A stretch of DNA of 64,000 nucleotides. It comes from Shewanella salipaludis. Lineage in GTDB: Bacteria; Pseudomonadota; Gammaproteobacteria; Enterobacterales; Shewanellaceae. The translations under genes and the position numbers were made by a program. Location: the NCBI RefSeq assembly GCF_012911865.1, contig NZ_JAAXYH010000016.1, positions 1 through 64,000 on the forward strand. The letters are read 5' to 3'. Of this stretch, positions 19,821 through 32,999 are shown piece by piece; positions within the stretch are counted from its first letter, which is position 1, and each line of letters starts with the position of its first letter. A model generated the notes under the pieces. That model made no database searches. It had not been told where the DNA came from and saw nothing but the letters and a program-made list of their open reading frames with translations.

Positions 19821-19967
19821 ATTGGGTGTTGTAATTTTTTTGATTTCGACGCACACTGAACACAAGTGGTCAAATGATGGCCTAAGCTGCTGTGAGATAG
19901 ACAGTCATACTAACACCTTATAAAACAACAAGGTGGGTATCACTCCTTAGCAAAAAGGAAGCAAGCA

Positions 19968-23302
<3,335 letters not shown>

Positions 23303-23333
23303 TCCCCTGATGTTCGATATTAACTCATAGATG

Positions 23334-23358
23334 AAACCGGGCCTGGCCCGGTTTTTTT
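23334..23358 (+). terminator. Rho-independent terminator of fadBA
   Basis: A perfect AAACCGGGCC-T-GGCCCGGTTT hairpin runs into seven or more Ts. It cleanly ends the fadBA operon. Confidence 0.92.
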
Positions 23359-23489
23359 ATGCCTCAAGCCATAATTTCCAAACCTGTTACCTCTTGCCTA
23401 TTACCCCTTGCCTATGTTGTTATGTCCAAAGACGCGCTAACATCGAATTCAGCTACTTAGACTCACTCTGCAACTTGCATGAACACCCT

Positions 23490-24650
23490 ATGAAAGATTC
23501 ACCTTACAGCCCGGCCGAACTCCAACAACTGGCCCTGCAACAACAGCTCTTATGCCAGGATGCGACAGATCCCCTGGCCGTAGTGCGCCACCTTGGCTAT
23601 GTACAGATAGACTCGATCAACGTGGTCGAGCGGGCCCATCATCATGTGATGTTCAGCCGCATGCCCCAGTATAAACCCCAGATGCTGGCGAACCTGATGG
23701 CCGACAAGCAAGTGTTTGAGTATTGGTCTCACGCCGCCGCCTTCTTGCCTATGGAGGCCTTTCGCTTCAGCCTGTTTCGCAAACAGCAACTGCAACAGGG
23801 TGACAAGCATTGGTTCGAGCCGGATCACCAGGCGATGCGTGACGTCATGGCCCGTATCACGGCCGAAGGTCCGCTGAAGGCCAGCGACTTCAACCACAAG
23901 GGCGCCCAGACCTCGGGTTGGTGGGACTGGAAACCGGCGAAGAAGGCATTGGAGCAACTCTTCATGCAAGGCCAGTTGATGGTCGTCAGACGCGACAAGT
24001 TCCAGAAGGTATTCGATCTCACAGAGCGAGTGCTGCCATCCACAACCGACACCCGGACACCTACCAGTGCCGAGTTCGCCCGCCATCTGATAGAAGGTTT
24101 TCTCCAGGCCAACGGTTTCGGCAGCCTGGCGCAGATCTGCTATCAACGCAAAGGCATCAGGGCGGCGGTCAAGACCGAACTGCAACATATGTGTGAGGCT
24201 GGCGTAATCCGCGAATTTTCATTGGGACAACAGAGCTACTATGTGGATCTGCGCCTGTCACTGCAGCAGCAGATCCCAGACAATGTCAGCCTGCTCAACC
24301 CATTCGATAACCTGCTGATCCAGAGGCAAAGGCTGGCGCAGTGTTTCGACTTCGACTTCCAGGTCGAATTCTATCTGCCCGCCGAGAAGCGCAGATACGG
24401 CTATTACGCCCTGCCCATACTCTGGCGCGACCAATTTGTCGGCCGCCTGGACGTGAAGGCTGACAGGCAGCGGCGGCTGTTGCAATTGCCGCGCCTCAGC
24501 CTGAATGAAGACTTCATTCCAGATGAGGCTTTCATCGGGGCGCTGCAACGGGCCATAGGAGGCTATGCCAGCTTCAACAACTGTGATAGCTGGCAACTGC
24601 TGAGCTGCAAGCATAAGCGATTAATCAAATGTTTTTCCGGCAGCCATTGA
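23490..24650 (+). CDS. YcaQ/AlkX-like winged-helix DNA glycosylase family protein
   Basis: A 386-residue protein of the HTH_42 winged-helix family, whose members YcaQ/AlkX and AlkZ unhook interstrand DNA crosslinks and alkylated bases. The catalytic Q-x-Q/D motif of the family is visible as VQIDSINVVERAHHHVMFSR, and YWSHAAAFLPMEAFRF is characteristic. C-terminal segments NPFDNLLIQRQRL and KRRYGYYALPILWRDQFVGRLDVK also fit. The start is placed at MKDSPYSPAEL (23490); the frame is open back into the fadA terminator, but that part has no family similarity. The start has a weak ribosome site. The AlkA/AlkX-type substrate is not known. Tag, another alkylation glycosylase, lies 4 kb away. Confidence 0.82.
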   Translation: MKDSPYSPAELQQLALQQQLLCQDATDPLAVVRHLGYVQIDSINVVERAHHHVMFSRMPQYKPQMLANLMADKQVFEYWSHAAAFLPMEAFRFSLFRKQQLQQGDKHWFEPDHQAMRDVMARITAEGPLKASDFNHKGAQTSGWWDWKPAKKALEQLFMQGQLMVVRRDKFQKVFDLTERVLPSTTDTRTPTSAEFARHLIEGFLQANGFGSLAQICYQRKGIRAAVKTELQHMCEAGVIREFSLGQQSYYVDLRLSLQQQIPDNVSLLNPFDNLLIQRQRLAQCFDFDFQVEFYLPAEKRRYGYYALPILWRDQFVGRLDVKADRQRRLLQLPRLSLNEDFIPDEAFIGALQRAIGGYASFNNCDSWQLLSCKHKRLIKCFSGSH

Positions 24651-24654
24651 GGTT

Positions 24655-24670
24655 TGTTCCACGTGGAACA
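24655..24670. other. parS site 1 (perfect 16-bp palindrome)
   Basis: TGTTCCACGTGGAACA is a perfect palindrome and identical to the parS form described for Pseudomonas chromosomes (consensus TGTTYCACGTGRAACA). It is intergenic, five bases past the stop of the YcaQ-like gene. It is one of four such sites between 24.6 and 34.3 kb. ParB is encoded at 57.6 kb. Confidence 0.92.
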
Positions 24671-24773
24671 AGGGAGAAAACGGCCTCATAGGGCGGCAAT
24701 AAAACGCCCGCGAACTTGGCATCATGGGACGACAGGAGTAATATTGGCCCGTATTTCAGCTTAGCGAGGCCCC

Positions 24774-25019
24774 ATGAAAGATCACTTCACCAACGCGCAA
24801 CATAGACTCGATGCCTTAGGCTTACGTTGTCCCGAGCCTGTGATGATGGTACGCAAGACAGTGCGCCACATGGACGAAGGTGAAACCCTGCTGATCATCG
24901 CCGATGATCCTGCGACGACCCGTGACATTCCCAGTTTTTGTCAGTTTATGGACCATACCCTGATCGCCAGCAAGACCGATGTGACCCCTTATCAATACCT
25001 GATCAAGAAAGGCCTCTAA
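24774..25019 (+). CDS. tusA: Sulfur carrier protein TusA
   Basis: TusA accepts persulfide sulfur from the cysteine desulfurase IscS and passes it on, for example for 2-thiouridine in tRNA. The 81-residue protein has the signature [17 protein letters not shown] with the persulfide Cys19 in CPxP. It is encoded alone, with a parS site 100 bp upstream. The gap after it (25020-25204, 185 bp) has a GC-rich ACGGCC-C-GGCCGT hairpin that may terminate its transcript; nothing else is visible there. Confidence 0.95.
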   Translation: MKDHFTNAQHRLDALGLRCPEPVMMVRKTVRHMDEGETLLIIADDPATTRDIPSFCQFMDHTLIASKTDVTPYQYLIKKGL

Positions 25020-25204
25020 ACGGACGGCCCGGCCGTTCTATATCCGGACGCCGTCTTGACCCCATCCAGGTCACTATTCCCCCCGCTTGCCAGATAACCA
25101 TTTGATACAGAATATAAGTGTTTTCGTTAACATTTTTATGAGATAAAAGCTGACGGCTTCTGTAAACGCCGACAGCTGACGACAATAAAAATAACGGAAC
25201 TCAC

Positions 25205-28200
25205 ATGCATAAAATCAGACTTGCGCCCCTCTATGCCGCCATGGTGCTGAGCCTAGGCTCGGCCTTTGCCGATGAAAAAAATGAAACCCCTTGGGATGTG
25301 AATGCCCCAAGCAATGCCCCATTAGAGAAAGTGCAGATAGATGTGCACGAAGGCACCTGGATGAACCTGAGTGTCAGTCCGGATGGCAAGCAGCTGGTGT
25401 TCGACCTGCTGGGTGATATCTACCAGATGCCGATTTCCGGTGGTGAGGCCAAACCCCTGGCCCAGGGAATCGCCTGGCAAATGCAGCCAGTGTACAGCCC
25501 TGATGGCAAATACATAGCCTTCACCTCGGATCAAGACGGCGGCGACAACATCTGGGTAATGAATGCCGATGGCAGTCATCCCAGAGCGGTAACCAAGGAA
25601 ACCTTCCGCCTGTTGAATAGCCCGGCCTGGAGCCCAGACTCCCAATATCTGGTGGCCCGCAAACACTTCACCGCCAGCCGCAGCCTGGGTGCCGGTGAAG
25701 TCTGGCTCTATCATGTCGCGGGTGGAGAAGGGGTTAAACTCACGGAGCGGCCCAACGAAGAAAAAGATCTGGGGGAACCCGCCTATTCTCCGGATGGGCG
25801 TTACATCTACTTCAGCCAGGATGCAACCCCGGGCAAGACCTTCCACTATTCCAAGGATTCGGTGAAAGGCATCTATAAGATCAAACGCTATGACACTCAA
25901 ACCGGTGAGATAGAGGTACTGCTGGAAGGCACAGGCGGTGCCATCAGGCCGACCCCGAGTCCGGATGGCACTAAGCTGGCCTATATCAAGCGCGATGGTT
26001 TCCAGTCTTGCCTCTACCTTTTCGACCTCGAATCGGGTGAAACCACTAAACTCTACGACAATTTAGACAGAGACATGCAGGAAACCTGGGCCATACATGG
26101 GGTCTATCCAAGCATGTCCTGGACTGCTGACAATAAGGAGATATTATTCTGGGCCAAAGGAAAAATTAACCGCCTCAGCATAGAAGACAAACATGTCAGT
26201 CAGATCCCCTTCGAAGTAAAAACCGCACTGGATGTGCAACCCGCATTGCATTTCAAGCAAGACATAGATAAAGACGTGTTCGATGTGAAGATGCTGCGCA
26301 TGGCGCAGGTATCACCGGATGGCAAGAAAGTGGTATTCGAAGCCCTCGGTAAACTATGGATACGCGACCTGCATAATGGCAAGCAAACCAGACTCACCCG
26401 CTTGGCCGACGATATAGAGGAGCTCTATCCGCAATGGTCACGGAATGGCAAAAATATCGTGTTTACCACCTGGAACGATCAACGCCAGGGCAGCGTTAAA
26501 ATCATAGCGGCCCACGGTGGCGGCACCACAGACTTGACTTCTGAGCCGGGAAAATACGTCGAACCTACCTTCTCCCCCGATGGCAAAGTTGTGGTCTATC
26601 ATAAGATCCAAGGTGGCGAGCTGCTGCCCAAGACTTGGTCCCAGGAACCCGGCCTCTACAAGGTGGATATCAAGGGCAAACAGCATACCAAGATAAGTCA
26701 CTCGGGTTATCAGCCCCAGTTCGGTGCCGACTCTGAACGCGTGTTCTTCATGGAGAGCGATGAAATCCCGCAGCTGGCCTCTGTCAACCTGGAAGGTTTC
26801 GACAAACGAGTGCATTACACCAGCAAGCAAGCCACAGAGTTCAGGGTATCTCCGGACGGTAAACAACTGGCCTTTGCCGAACGCTTCAAGGTATGGGTGA
26901 CACCGTTCGCCAAACATGCCGAGACCATAGAGATAGGCCCCAAGGCCGGCAACCTGCCCGTCAGCCAACTCAGCATGCGCGCCGGCGAAAGCTTAAGCTG
27001 GAATAGCAAGAGCGACCAGCTCTATTGGACCCTGGGCCCGGAACTGTACCAGGCGGCTGTGGATAGCCATTACCAAGCAGCACAGCAGAAAGTCGAACCC
27101 GTGATAACCAACATAGGCTTCACCGAGAAAGCCGATGTTCCACGTGGAACCGTGGCCTTCGTCGGCGGCAAGGTCATCACAATGGAAGATGATCGAGTGA
27201 TAGAGAATGGCGTGGTATTGGTCGAAGGCAACCACATAATCGCCGTTGGCGACGCCGACACGGCCATCCCCTCGGGGGCGCAAGTGATAAACATAAAAGG
27301 CAAAAGCATAATGCCAGGCCTGTTCGATGCCCATGCCCATGGTTCCCAGGCCGAGAATGAGATCATTCCGCAACAAAACTGGAAGCTCTATGCCGGGCTC
27401 GCCCTGGGGGTCACCACAATTCACGATCCTTCCAACGACACCACGGAAATCTTTGCCGCCTCGGAACAACAGAAGGCCGGCGAGCTGGTGGGGCCACGCA
27501 TTTTCTCCACCGGCACCATACTCTATGGCGCCAACGCCCCCGGCTATACGGCGCACATAGATTCGCTCGAGGATGCCAAATTTCACCTGGAGCGACTCAA
27601 GAAAGTCGGCGCCTTCAGTGTCAAGAGCTACAATCAACCCCGCCGCAACCAGCGACAGGAGATAATAGCCGCCGCCCGCGAACTGGAAATGATGGTAGTG
27701 CCAGAGGGTGGCAGCCTGCTGCAGCACAACCTGAGCATGGTCGCCGATGGCCACACCACGGTGGAACACTCCTTGCCGGTTGCTGCCATCTACAATGACA
27801 TCAAACAGTTTTGGAGCCAAACCCGGGTAGGTTATACCCCAACCTTAGTGGTCGCCTATGGTGGCATTTCCGGCGAAAACTATTGGTACGACAAGACGGA
27901 TGTCTGGGCGCATCCAAGGCTGTCGAAATATGTGCCCGCGGATATTCTGAAGGCCAGATCCATGCGTCGCCCCAAGGCACCGGATGGACAGTATAACCAC
28001 TTCAACGTGGCGCGAGTCGCCAATGAGCTGAATAACCTGGGAGTACACCCAAATATGGGTGCCCATGGCCAGCGCGAGGGGTTGGCGGCGCATTGGGAGA
28101 TGTGGATGTTTGCCCAGGGCGGCATGAGCAATATGGAAGTGCTTAAGACGGCAACCCTAAATCCGGCCAAAACCTTCGGCATGGATCATCAGTTGGGATC

Positions 28201-28372
28201 GATCAAGACAGGCAAACTGGCCGACCTGATAGTCATAGACGGTGATCCCTTGGCGGATATACGTGTCACCGACAGGGTCACTCATACCATGGTGAATGGC
28301 AAACTGTTCGACGCCGAGACCATGAACCAACTCAATGGCGACAAACGCCAGCGTAAGCCCTTCTATTTCTAG
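25205..28372 (+). CDS. Exported TolB-like beta-propeller / amidohydrolase fusion
   Basis: A 1055-residue exported protein. MHKIRLAPLYAAMVLSLGSA is a signal peptide, cleaved probably after AFA near residue 22. Residues about 45-600 form WD40/TolB-like blades with repeated SPDGK motifs (for example SVSPDGKQLVFD, YSPDGKYIAFTSD). From about 655 a linker leads into an amidohydrolase barrel: LFDAHAHGS supplies the HxH metal pair (about 710-712), TTVEHSLP and MGAHGQREG supply further histidines, and GSIKTGKLADLIVIDGDP closes it. The usual late aspartate is not evident. The substrate is unknown; fusions of this layout are often called imidazolonepropionase-like. A parS-type palindrome lies inside the linker coding sequence. 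Confidence 0.88.
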   Translation: MHKIRLAPLYAAMVLSLGSAFADEKNETPWDVNAPSNAPLEKVQIDVHEGTWMNLSVSPDGKQLVFDLLGDIYQMPISGGEAKPLAQGIAWQMQPVYSPDGKYIAFTSDQDGGDNIWVMNADGSHPRAVTKETFRLLNSPAWSPDSQYLVARKHFTASRSLGAGEVWLYHVAGGEGVKLTERPNEEKDLGEPAYSPDGRYIYFSQDATPGKTFHYSKDSVKGIYKIKRYDTQTGEIEVLLEGTGGAIRPTPSPDGTKLAYIKRDGFQSCLYLFDLESGETTKLYDNLDRDMQETWAIHGVYPSMSWTADNKEILFWAKGKINRLSIEDKHVSQIPFEVKTALDVQPALHFKQDIDKDVFDVKMLRMAQVSPDGKKVVFEALGKLWIRDLHNGKQTRLTRLADDIEELYPQWSRNGKNIVFTTWNDQRQGSVKIIAAHGGGTTDLTSEPGKYVEPTFSPDGKVVVYHKIQGGELLPKTWSQEPGLYKVDIKGKQHTKISHSGYQPQFGADSERVFFMESDEIPQLASVNLEGFDKRVHYTSKQATEFRVSPDGKQLAFAERFKVWVTPFAKHAETIEIGPKAGNLPVSQLSMRAGESLSWNSKSDQLYWTLGPELYQAAVDSHYQAAQQKVEPVITNIGFTEKADVPRGTVAFVGGKVITMEDDRVIENGVVLVEGNHIIAVGDADTAIPSGAQVINIKGKSIMPGLFDAHAHGSQAENEIIPQQNWKLYAGLALGVTTIHDPSNDTTEIFAASEQQKAGELVGPRIFSTGTILYGANAPGYTAHIDSLEDAKFHLERLKKVGAFSVKSYNQPRRNQRQEIIAAARELEMMVVPEGGSLLQHNLSMVADGHTTVEHSLPVAAIYNDIKQFWSQTRVGYTPTLVVAYGGISGENYWYDKTDVWAHPRLSKYVPADILKARSMRRPKAPDGQYNHFNVARVANELNNLGVHPNMGAHGQREGLAAHWEMWMFAQGGMSNMEVLKTATLNPAKTFGMDHQLGSIKTGKLADLIVIDGDPLADIRVTDRVTHTMVNGKLFDAETMNQLNGDKRQRKPFYF
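27136..27151. other. parS site 2 (inside a coding sequence)
   Basis: TGTTCCACGTGGAACC matches parS at 15 of 16 positions. It lies in the amidohydrolase gene and codes for VPRGT at the linker between propeller and barrel, a segment under little obvious protein constraint. Confidence 0.78.
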
Positions 28373-28417
28373 AAGATATGAGGCCATTTGTGACTCGGCC
28401 AGCCGCTTAGCAGCACC

Positions 28418-28456
28418 AAAAAAAGGGAGTGTTTCACGTGGAACACTCCCTTTTCA
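28418..28456. terminator. Bidirectional terminator between the amidohydrolase gene and tag
   Basis: A 13-bp perfect stem AAAAGGGAGTGTT / AACACTCCCTTTT surrounds an 8-base centre. Reading leftward (tag) it is followed by a run of seven Ts; reading rightward there are four. The centre and inner arms are a parS palindrome. Confidence 0.88.
28430..28445. other. parS site 3, embedded in a terminator hairpin
   Basis: TGTTTCACGTGGAACA matches the parS consensus TGTTYCACGTGRAACA at every position, with one asymmetric pair. It occupies the apex of the terminator between two convergent genes. Confidence 0.88.
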
Positions 28457-28471
28457 CTCAGAGATTCACCT

Positions 28472-29068
28472 CTAGCCGGTAATTGAACTCATCTCCCCTG
28501 ACTCATTGCAGCTTTCATAACAGCAGCAATCGACCAAATGATCATTCACCATGCCGACGGCCTGCATGAAGGCGTAGCATATGGTTGGGCCAACGAAGTT
28601 GAAGCCCAGCTTCTTCAACGCCTTGGACATGGCCTCGGACTCGGGCGTCTGCGCCGGAACCTGAGAAAGAGACGTGAAATGATTCACTCGCGGTTCGCCG
28701 CCGACAAAGCTCCACAGAAACTCGGCAAAATCCTTGCCCTCTGCCGTATACGCCAGATAACCCTTGGCATTGCGTATGATGGAATTTACCTTCAATCTGT
28801 TGCGCACTATGCCGGGATCCTGCAGCAGCGCTTCGACCTTGGCGTCATCGAATTGGGCAATCAGCTCGGGTTCGAAATTGGCGAAGGCGGTGGCATAGCT
28901 TGTCTGCTTTTTCAGTATGGTCAGCCAGGAGAGGCCCGCCTGTTGGCCGTCGAGACAGAGCTTGGCGAAGAGTTCCTTGGCGTCATAGACGGGCCTGCCC
29001 CACACTTTATCATGGTATTCCTGATACAAAGGGTCATCACTCACCCAGCCACAACGGATCACATCCAT
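28472..29068 (-). CDS. tag: DNA-3-methyladenine glycosylase I
   Basis: Tag excises 3-methyladenine from DNA. The 198-residue protein has the family N-terminus RCGWVSDDPLYQEYHDKVWG with zinc ligands Cys6 and His19, the active-site region FAKLCLDGQQAGLSWLTILKKQ with the conserved Glu/Gln cluster, and a C-terminal H-x-C zinc half (DHLVDCCCYES). The ATG at 29068 follows GGGAG at good spacing; the TTG just before it is not needed. It is convergent with the amidohydrolase gene across the parS-bearing terminator. Confidence 0.95.
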   Translation of the reverse strand: MDVIRCGWVSDDPLYQEYHDKVWGRPVYDAKELFAKLCLDGQQAGLSWLTILKKQTSYATAFANFEPELIAQFDDAKVEALLQDPGIVRNRLKVNSIIRNAKGYLAYTAEGKDFAEFLWSFVGGEPRVNHFTSLSQVPAQTPESEAMSKALKKLGFNFVGPTICYAFMQAVGMVNDHLVDCCCYESCNESGEMSSITG

Positions 29069-29113
29069 CAAACACTCCCTCTTATGATTAGTAAATCCGT
29101 TAAAAAATAACCT

Positions 29114-29142
29114 ACATAAGCTCAGATCTACAAGGTATAATC
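29114..29142 (+). promoter_or_regulatory. Possible glyQS promoter
   Basis: A perfect TATAAT (29137-29142) with a weak TACATA at 17-bp spacing, 36 bp before glyQ. The -35 match is poor (three of six). Confidence 0.4.
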
Positions 29143-29178
29143 AAAACCATTTTCTATTAAGGCCTGACAGCAGTAGAC

Positions 29179-30084
29179 ATGACGACGAAACACGACGTAA
29201 AAACATTCCAGGGTTTTATCCTGACCCTGCAGGAATACTGGGCGCAGCAAGGTTGCGCCATCGTTCAACCTCTGGACATGGAAGTAGGAGCCGGGACTTT
29301 CCACCCGCAAACCTTCCTGCGTTCATTAGGCCCAGAGCCGATGAGCAGTGCCTATGTTCAGCCATGTCGCCGTCCAACAGATGGTCGTTACGGTGAAAAC
29401 CCTAACCGTCTGCAACACTACTACCAGTTTCAGGTTGTATTAAAGCCCTCACCCGACAATATTCAGGAGCTCTATTTAGGCTCACTCGAAGCCCTGGGGG
29501 TCGACACTCAAGTTCACGACATTCGCTTCGTGGAAGATAACTGGGAATCGCCCACCCTGGGTGCCTGGGGTTTGGGCTGGGAAGTCTGGTTAAACGGCAT
29601 GGAAGTGACCCAGTTTACCTACTTCCAGCAAGTAGGCGGCATCGAATGTAGCCCGGTCACAGGCGAAATCACCTATGGTCTGGAACGTCTGGCCATGTAC
29701 ATTCAAGGCGTCGATAGCGTCTATGATCTGGTGTGGACCGACGGCCCCATGGGTCGCATCACCTATGGCGACGTGTTCCACCAGAATGAAGTCGAGCAAT
29801 CTACCTATAACTTCGAACACGCAGATGTCGACTTCATGTTCGCCCTTTTCGATCAGTGCGAAAAAATGTGTCAGCATTTACTCTCGCTAGAAAAACCTCT
29901 GCCTCTGCCCGCTTACGAGCAAGTGATGAAGGCCTCGCACGCCTTCAACCTGCTCGATGCCCGCCACGCAATTTCGGTCACCGAACGTCAGCGTTATATC
30001 TTGCGGGTTCGTACCATGGCCAAAGCGGTCGCTGAATCTTATTATCAGGCACGTGAAGCCCTCGGCTTCCCTATGTGTAAGTAG
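29179..30084 (+). CDS. glyQ: Glycyl-tRNA synthetase alpha subunit
   Basis: The alpha subunit of the bacterial alpha2beta2 glycyl-tRNA synthetase carries the class II catalytic core that activates glycine. The 301-residue protein shows [18 protein letters not shown], the motif-2-like [21 protein letters not shown] and the motif-3-like [15 protein letters not shown]. It is followed 13 bp later by glyS. Codons in the 5' half are of the highly expressed type, with fewer AUA codons than neighbouring genes. Confidence 0.97.
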   Translation: MTTKHDVKTFQGFILTLQEYWAQQGCAIVQPLDMEVGAGTFHPQTFLRSLGPEPMSSAYVQPCRRPTDGRYGENPNRLQHYYQFQVVLKPSPDNIQELYLGSLEALGVDTQVHDIRFVEDNWESPTLGAWGLGWEVWLNGMEVTQFTYFQQVGGIECSPVTGEITYGLERLAMYIQGVDSVYDLVWTDGPMGRITYGDVFHQNEVEQSTYNFEHADVDFMFALFDQCEKMCQHLLSLEKPLPLPAYEQVMKASHAFNLLDARHAISVTERQRYILRVRTMAKAVAESYYQAREALGFPMCK

Positions 30085-30097
30085 TAGAGGTAAACAC

Positions 30098-32167
30098 ATG
30101 AATTTTGAAAACTTACTCATAGAGATTGGCACCGAAGAGCTGCCACCTAAGTCACTGCGCAAGCTGGCCGAATCTTTCCTGGCCAACTTCACCGAAGAAC
30201 TGAACAAGGCCGACTTACCCTTCGGTTCTGCACTCTGGTTCGCCTCACCGCGCCGTTTGGCCATCAATGTCTTGCAGTTGGCTCAGGCCCAGGCCGACAA
30301 AGTGGTCGAGAAGCGCGGCCCCGCCATAGCTTCGGCCTTCGATGCCAACGGTCATCCCACCAAGGCCGCCCAGGGCTGGGCTCGAGGCAACGGCATAAGT
30401 GTCGAGCAAGCCGAGCGTTTGGTCACGGATAAGGGCGAGTGGTTGGTGTACAACGCCAAGATCCAGGGTGTCGACACCAAGAGCCTAATCGCCGACATGG
30501 CGCAGCGGGCACTGGACAAGCTGCCTATCCCTAAGCCTATGCGTTGGGGTAGCAACAAGACGCAGTTTATCCGTCCGGTACACACAGTCACCATGCTTCT
30601 GGGCAAGGAGCTGGTGCCAGGCGAATTGCTGGGCATCACGTCGGCGCGCACCATTCGTGGCCATCGCTTCATGGGCCAGGCGAGCTTCGAGCTGGATCAT
30701 GCCGACAACTACCTCACCAGCCTGCAGGAAAAAGGCAAGGTATTGGCCGACTATCATGCCCGTAAGGCCATCATCAAGGCCGATGCCGAGAAAGCCGCGG
30801 CGCAATTGGGTGGCACTGCAGATATCCAAGATAGCCTGCTGGAAGAAGTGACCTCATTGGTCGAATGGCCGATAGTACTGACCGCCAGCTTCGAAGAGAA
30901 GTTCCTCGCCGTGCCTTCCGAGGCGCTGGTGTACACTATGAAAGGCGATCAGAAATACTTCCCGGTATTCGATGCCGCCAATAAGTTGCTGCCAAACTTC
31001 ATCTTCGTCACCAATATTGAATCCAAAGATCCGGCGCAGATCATCTCGGGCAACGAGAAAGTCGTCCGCCCGCGTCTGGCCGATGCCGAGTTCTTCTTCA
31101 ATACAGACAAGAAGCATAGCCTGGAGTCACGCCTGCCCAGCCTGGATACCGTGGTATTCCAAAAGCAATTAGGCACCTTGAAGGCCAGGGTCGAGCGCAT
31201 CTCCGCCCTCGCCGGCTTCATCGCCACCAGCATAGGCGCCGATGCGGTCGATGCGGCCCGTGCCGGCCTGCTGTCGAAAACCGATCTCATGACCAATATG
31301 GTGATGGAATTTACCGATACCCAGGGCACCATGGGCATGCATTACGCCCGCCTGGATGGGGAAAACGAAGCCGTGGCCCTGGCGCAGGAAGAACAGTACA
31401 AGCCCAAGTTCTCCGGCGATACTGTGCCTATGGCAGGCGTATCCTGCGCCGTCGCCCTGGCGGAAAAACTCGATACCCTGGTCGGCATCTTCGGCATAGG
31501 CCAGGCACCCAAGGGCGCAGCCGATCCTTTCGCCCTGCGCCGTGCCGCCATCGGCATCTTGCGCATCATAGTCGAAAACAAGTTGCCGTTGGATCTGGTC
31601 GATTTGATTGCCAAGGCCCAGGAGTTGCATGGCAGTAACCTCAGCAATGCCAATGCCGCCGACGAAGTGCTGGAGTTCCTGATGGCGCGTTTCCGTGCCT
31701 GGTATCAGGACAAGGGCATCAGCGTCGACGTCATACTGGCGGTATTGGCCCGCCGTCCGACCCGACCTGCCGACTTCGACAGTCGCATCAATGCGGTAGC
31801 GCATTTCCGCAGCCTGGATGCCGCCATAGCCCTGGCGGCGGCCAACAAGCGGGTCTCCAACATCCTGGCCAAGGTGGAAGGCGCCTTGCCTGACACCATC
31901 CAACCAGGCCTGTTGACCGAAAGCGCCGAACAGGCACTGGCGGCCAAACTGGATGAACTGGCGCCGCAACTGGCACCTCTGTTTGCCAATGCCGACTATC
32001 AGCAAGCCTTGACCCTCTTATCAGGCCTGCGTGAGAGTGTGGATCTCTTCTTCGAAGATGTCATGGTGATGGCCGACGATCAGGACTTGAAAAACAACCG
32101 CTTGGCATTGCTTAACAGCCTGCGTGAACAATTCCTGCATGTGGCGGATATCTCTGTGCTGCAATAG
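30098..32167 (+). CDS. glyS: Glycyl-tRNA synthetase beta subunit
   Basis: The beta subunit binds tRNA-Gly in the alpha2beta2 synthetase. The 689-residue length matches E. coli GlyS. Landmarks are [18 protein letters not shown] at the N-terminus, the [14 protein letters not shown] and [12 protein letters not shown] segment, and HD-type plus anticodon-binding regions at the C-terminus ([34 protein letters not shown]). The ATG at 30098 follows AGAGG; the frame is open further upstream through glyQ, which is not coding in that frame. Confidence 0.97.
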   Translation: MNFENLLIEIGTEELPPKSLRKLAESFLANFTEELNKADLPFGSALWFASPRRLAINVLQLAQAQADKVVEKRGPAIASAFDANGHPTKAAQGWARGNGISVEQAERLVTDKGEWLVYNAKIQGVDTKSLIADMAQRALDKLPIPKPMRWGSNKTQFIRPVHTVTMLLGKELVPGELLGITSARTIRGHRFMGQASFELDHADNYLTSLQEKGKVLADYHARKAIIKADAEKAAAQLGGTADIQDSLLEEVTSLVEWPIVLTASFEEKFLAVPSEALVYTMKGDQKYFPVFDAANKLLPNFIFVTNIESKDPAQIISGNEKVVRPRLADAEFFFNTDKKHSLESRLPSLDTVVFQKQLGTLKARVERISALAGFIATSIGADAVDAARAGLLSKTDLMTNMVMEFTDTQGTMGMHYARLDGENEAVALAQEEQYKPKFSGDTVPMAGVSCAVALAEKLDTLVGIFGIGQAPKGAADPFALRRAAIGILRIIVENKLPLDLVDLIAKAQELHGSNLSNANAADEVLEFLMARFRAWYQDKGISVDVILAVLARRPTRPADFDSRINAVAHFRSLDAAIALAAANKRVSNILAKVEGALPDTIQPGLLTESAEQALAAKLDELAPQLAPLFANADYQQALTLLSGLRESVDLFFEDVMVMADDQDLKNNRLALLNSLREQFLHVADISVLQ

Positions 32168-32183
32168 GCTCTTGCCCTAGGAT

Positions 32184-32212
32184 AAAAAACGCGCCTGATG
32201 GCGCGTTTTTTT
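32184..32212 (+). terminator. Rho-independent terminator of glyQS
   Basis: AAAAAACGCGCC-TGAT-GGCGCGTTTTTTT, a 12-bp symmetric stem with a T-run, 16 bp after the glyS stop. Confidence 0.93.
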
Positions 32213-32332
32213 GTTTTAATTCAATTAGATACATCATCACACTGTCAACTGTACCCAGGGCCCTGGTTTGACTTTGCACTGCTGCTTTCCTAGCTTCAAA
32301 GAAGAACCTGGGTTTCAGCGATACCAACAGCC

Positions 32333-32998
32333 ATGACACTAGTGCCACAGATAAGCAGGCTGGGAGAGCGGGCGATAGTGCTGAGCTTCCCCACCATGGA
32401 CTCGCAGCAACAAAGCTTAGCCCTCCAAGGCAAACTCTGGTGGTTCGCCACCGAGTGCCGCCACAGTGGCGACTTCGACGACATAGTGCCGGGAATGAAT
32501 AACCTCACCCTGTTTCTGGCGCGGGATTTTGATATATCCGATTGGGAATCACGCCTGCAACGACTCTGGCAACAGGCGAAATACCGGGAACCCGACAGGA
32601 AACGCATCGTCATTCCTGTCATCTATGGGGGCGACTCGGGACCGGACCTGGACTCGGTCGCCAAATACCATGCTCTGACCCGGGCCCAGCTCATAGCCCT
32701 GCACAGCGACGCCGAATATAGGGTCTACTTCCTCGGTTTCTTGCCCGGTTTCGCCTACCTTGGCGGACTGCCCTCCCGGCTCCATACCCCGAGACACGCC
32801 AATCCCAGGCTGATGGTGCCGGCCGGCTCCGTCGGCATAGGCGGGCAGATGACGGGCATCTACCCCAGTGCCGCACCCGGCGGCTGGCAGCTCCTCGGCC
32901 ACACTCAAATCCCCCTGTTCGATCCGACCTCGGACTCACCCAGCCTCTTGATGCCGGGTGACTATGTGACCTTCAGCCCTGTCGAGGACGGGACATAA
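32333..32998 (+). CDS. pxpB: 5-oxoprolinase subunit PxpB
   Basis: PxpB (KipI-like, allophanate hydrolase subunit 1 family) is one part of the PxpABC complex that opens 5-oxoproline to glutamate with ATP. The 221-residue protein has LGERAIVLSF at the N-terminus and the signature FLGFLPGFAYLGGLPSRLHTPRH, followed by PAGSVGIGGQMTGIYP. It starts the three-gene cluster pxpBCA; pxpC begins one base after its stop. KipI-type kinase inhibition in Bacillus is an alternative role, but linkage to pxpA makes 5-oxoprolinase more likely. Confidence 0.93.
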   Translation: MTLVPQISRLGERAIVLSFPTMDSQQQSLALQGKLWWFATECRHSGDFDDIVPGMNNLTLFLARDFDISDWESRLQRLWQQAKYREPDRKRIVIPVIYGGDSGPDLDSVAKYHALTRAQLIALHSDAEYRVYFLGFLPGFAYLGGLPSRLHTPRHANPRLMVPAGSVGIGGQMTGIYPSAAPGGWQLLGHTQIPLFDPTSDSPSLLMPGDYVTFSPVEDGT

Positions 32999-32999
32999 G

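Noticed and set aside
30045..30060. CACGTG at 30050 in glyQ as a further parS
   Set aside because: The flanking bases match parS poorly on the left arm (TCAGG instead of TGTTT), so only the 6-bp core and a few right-arm bases agree.
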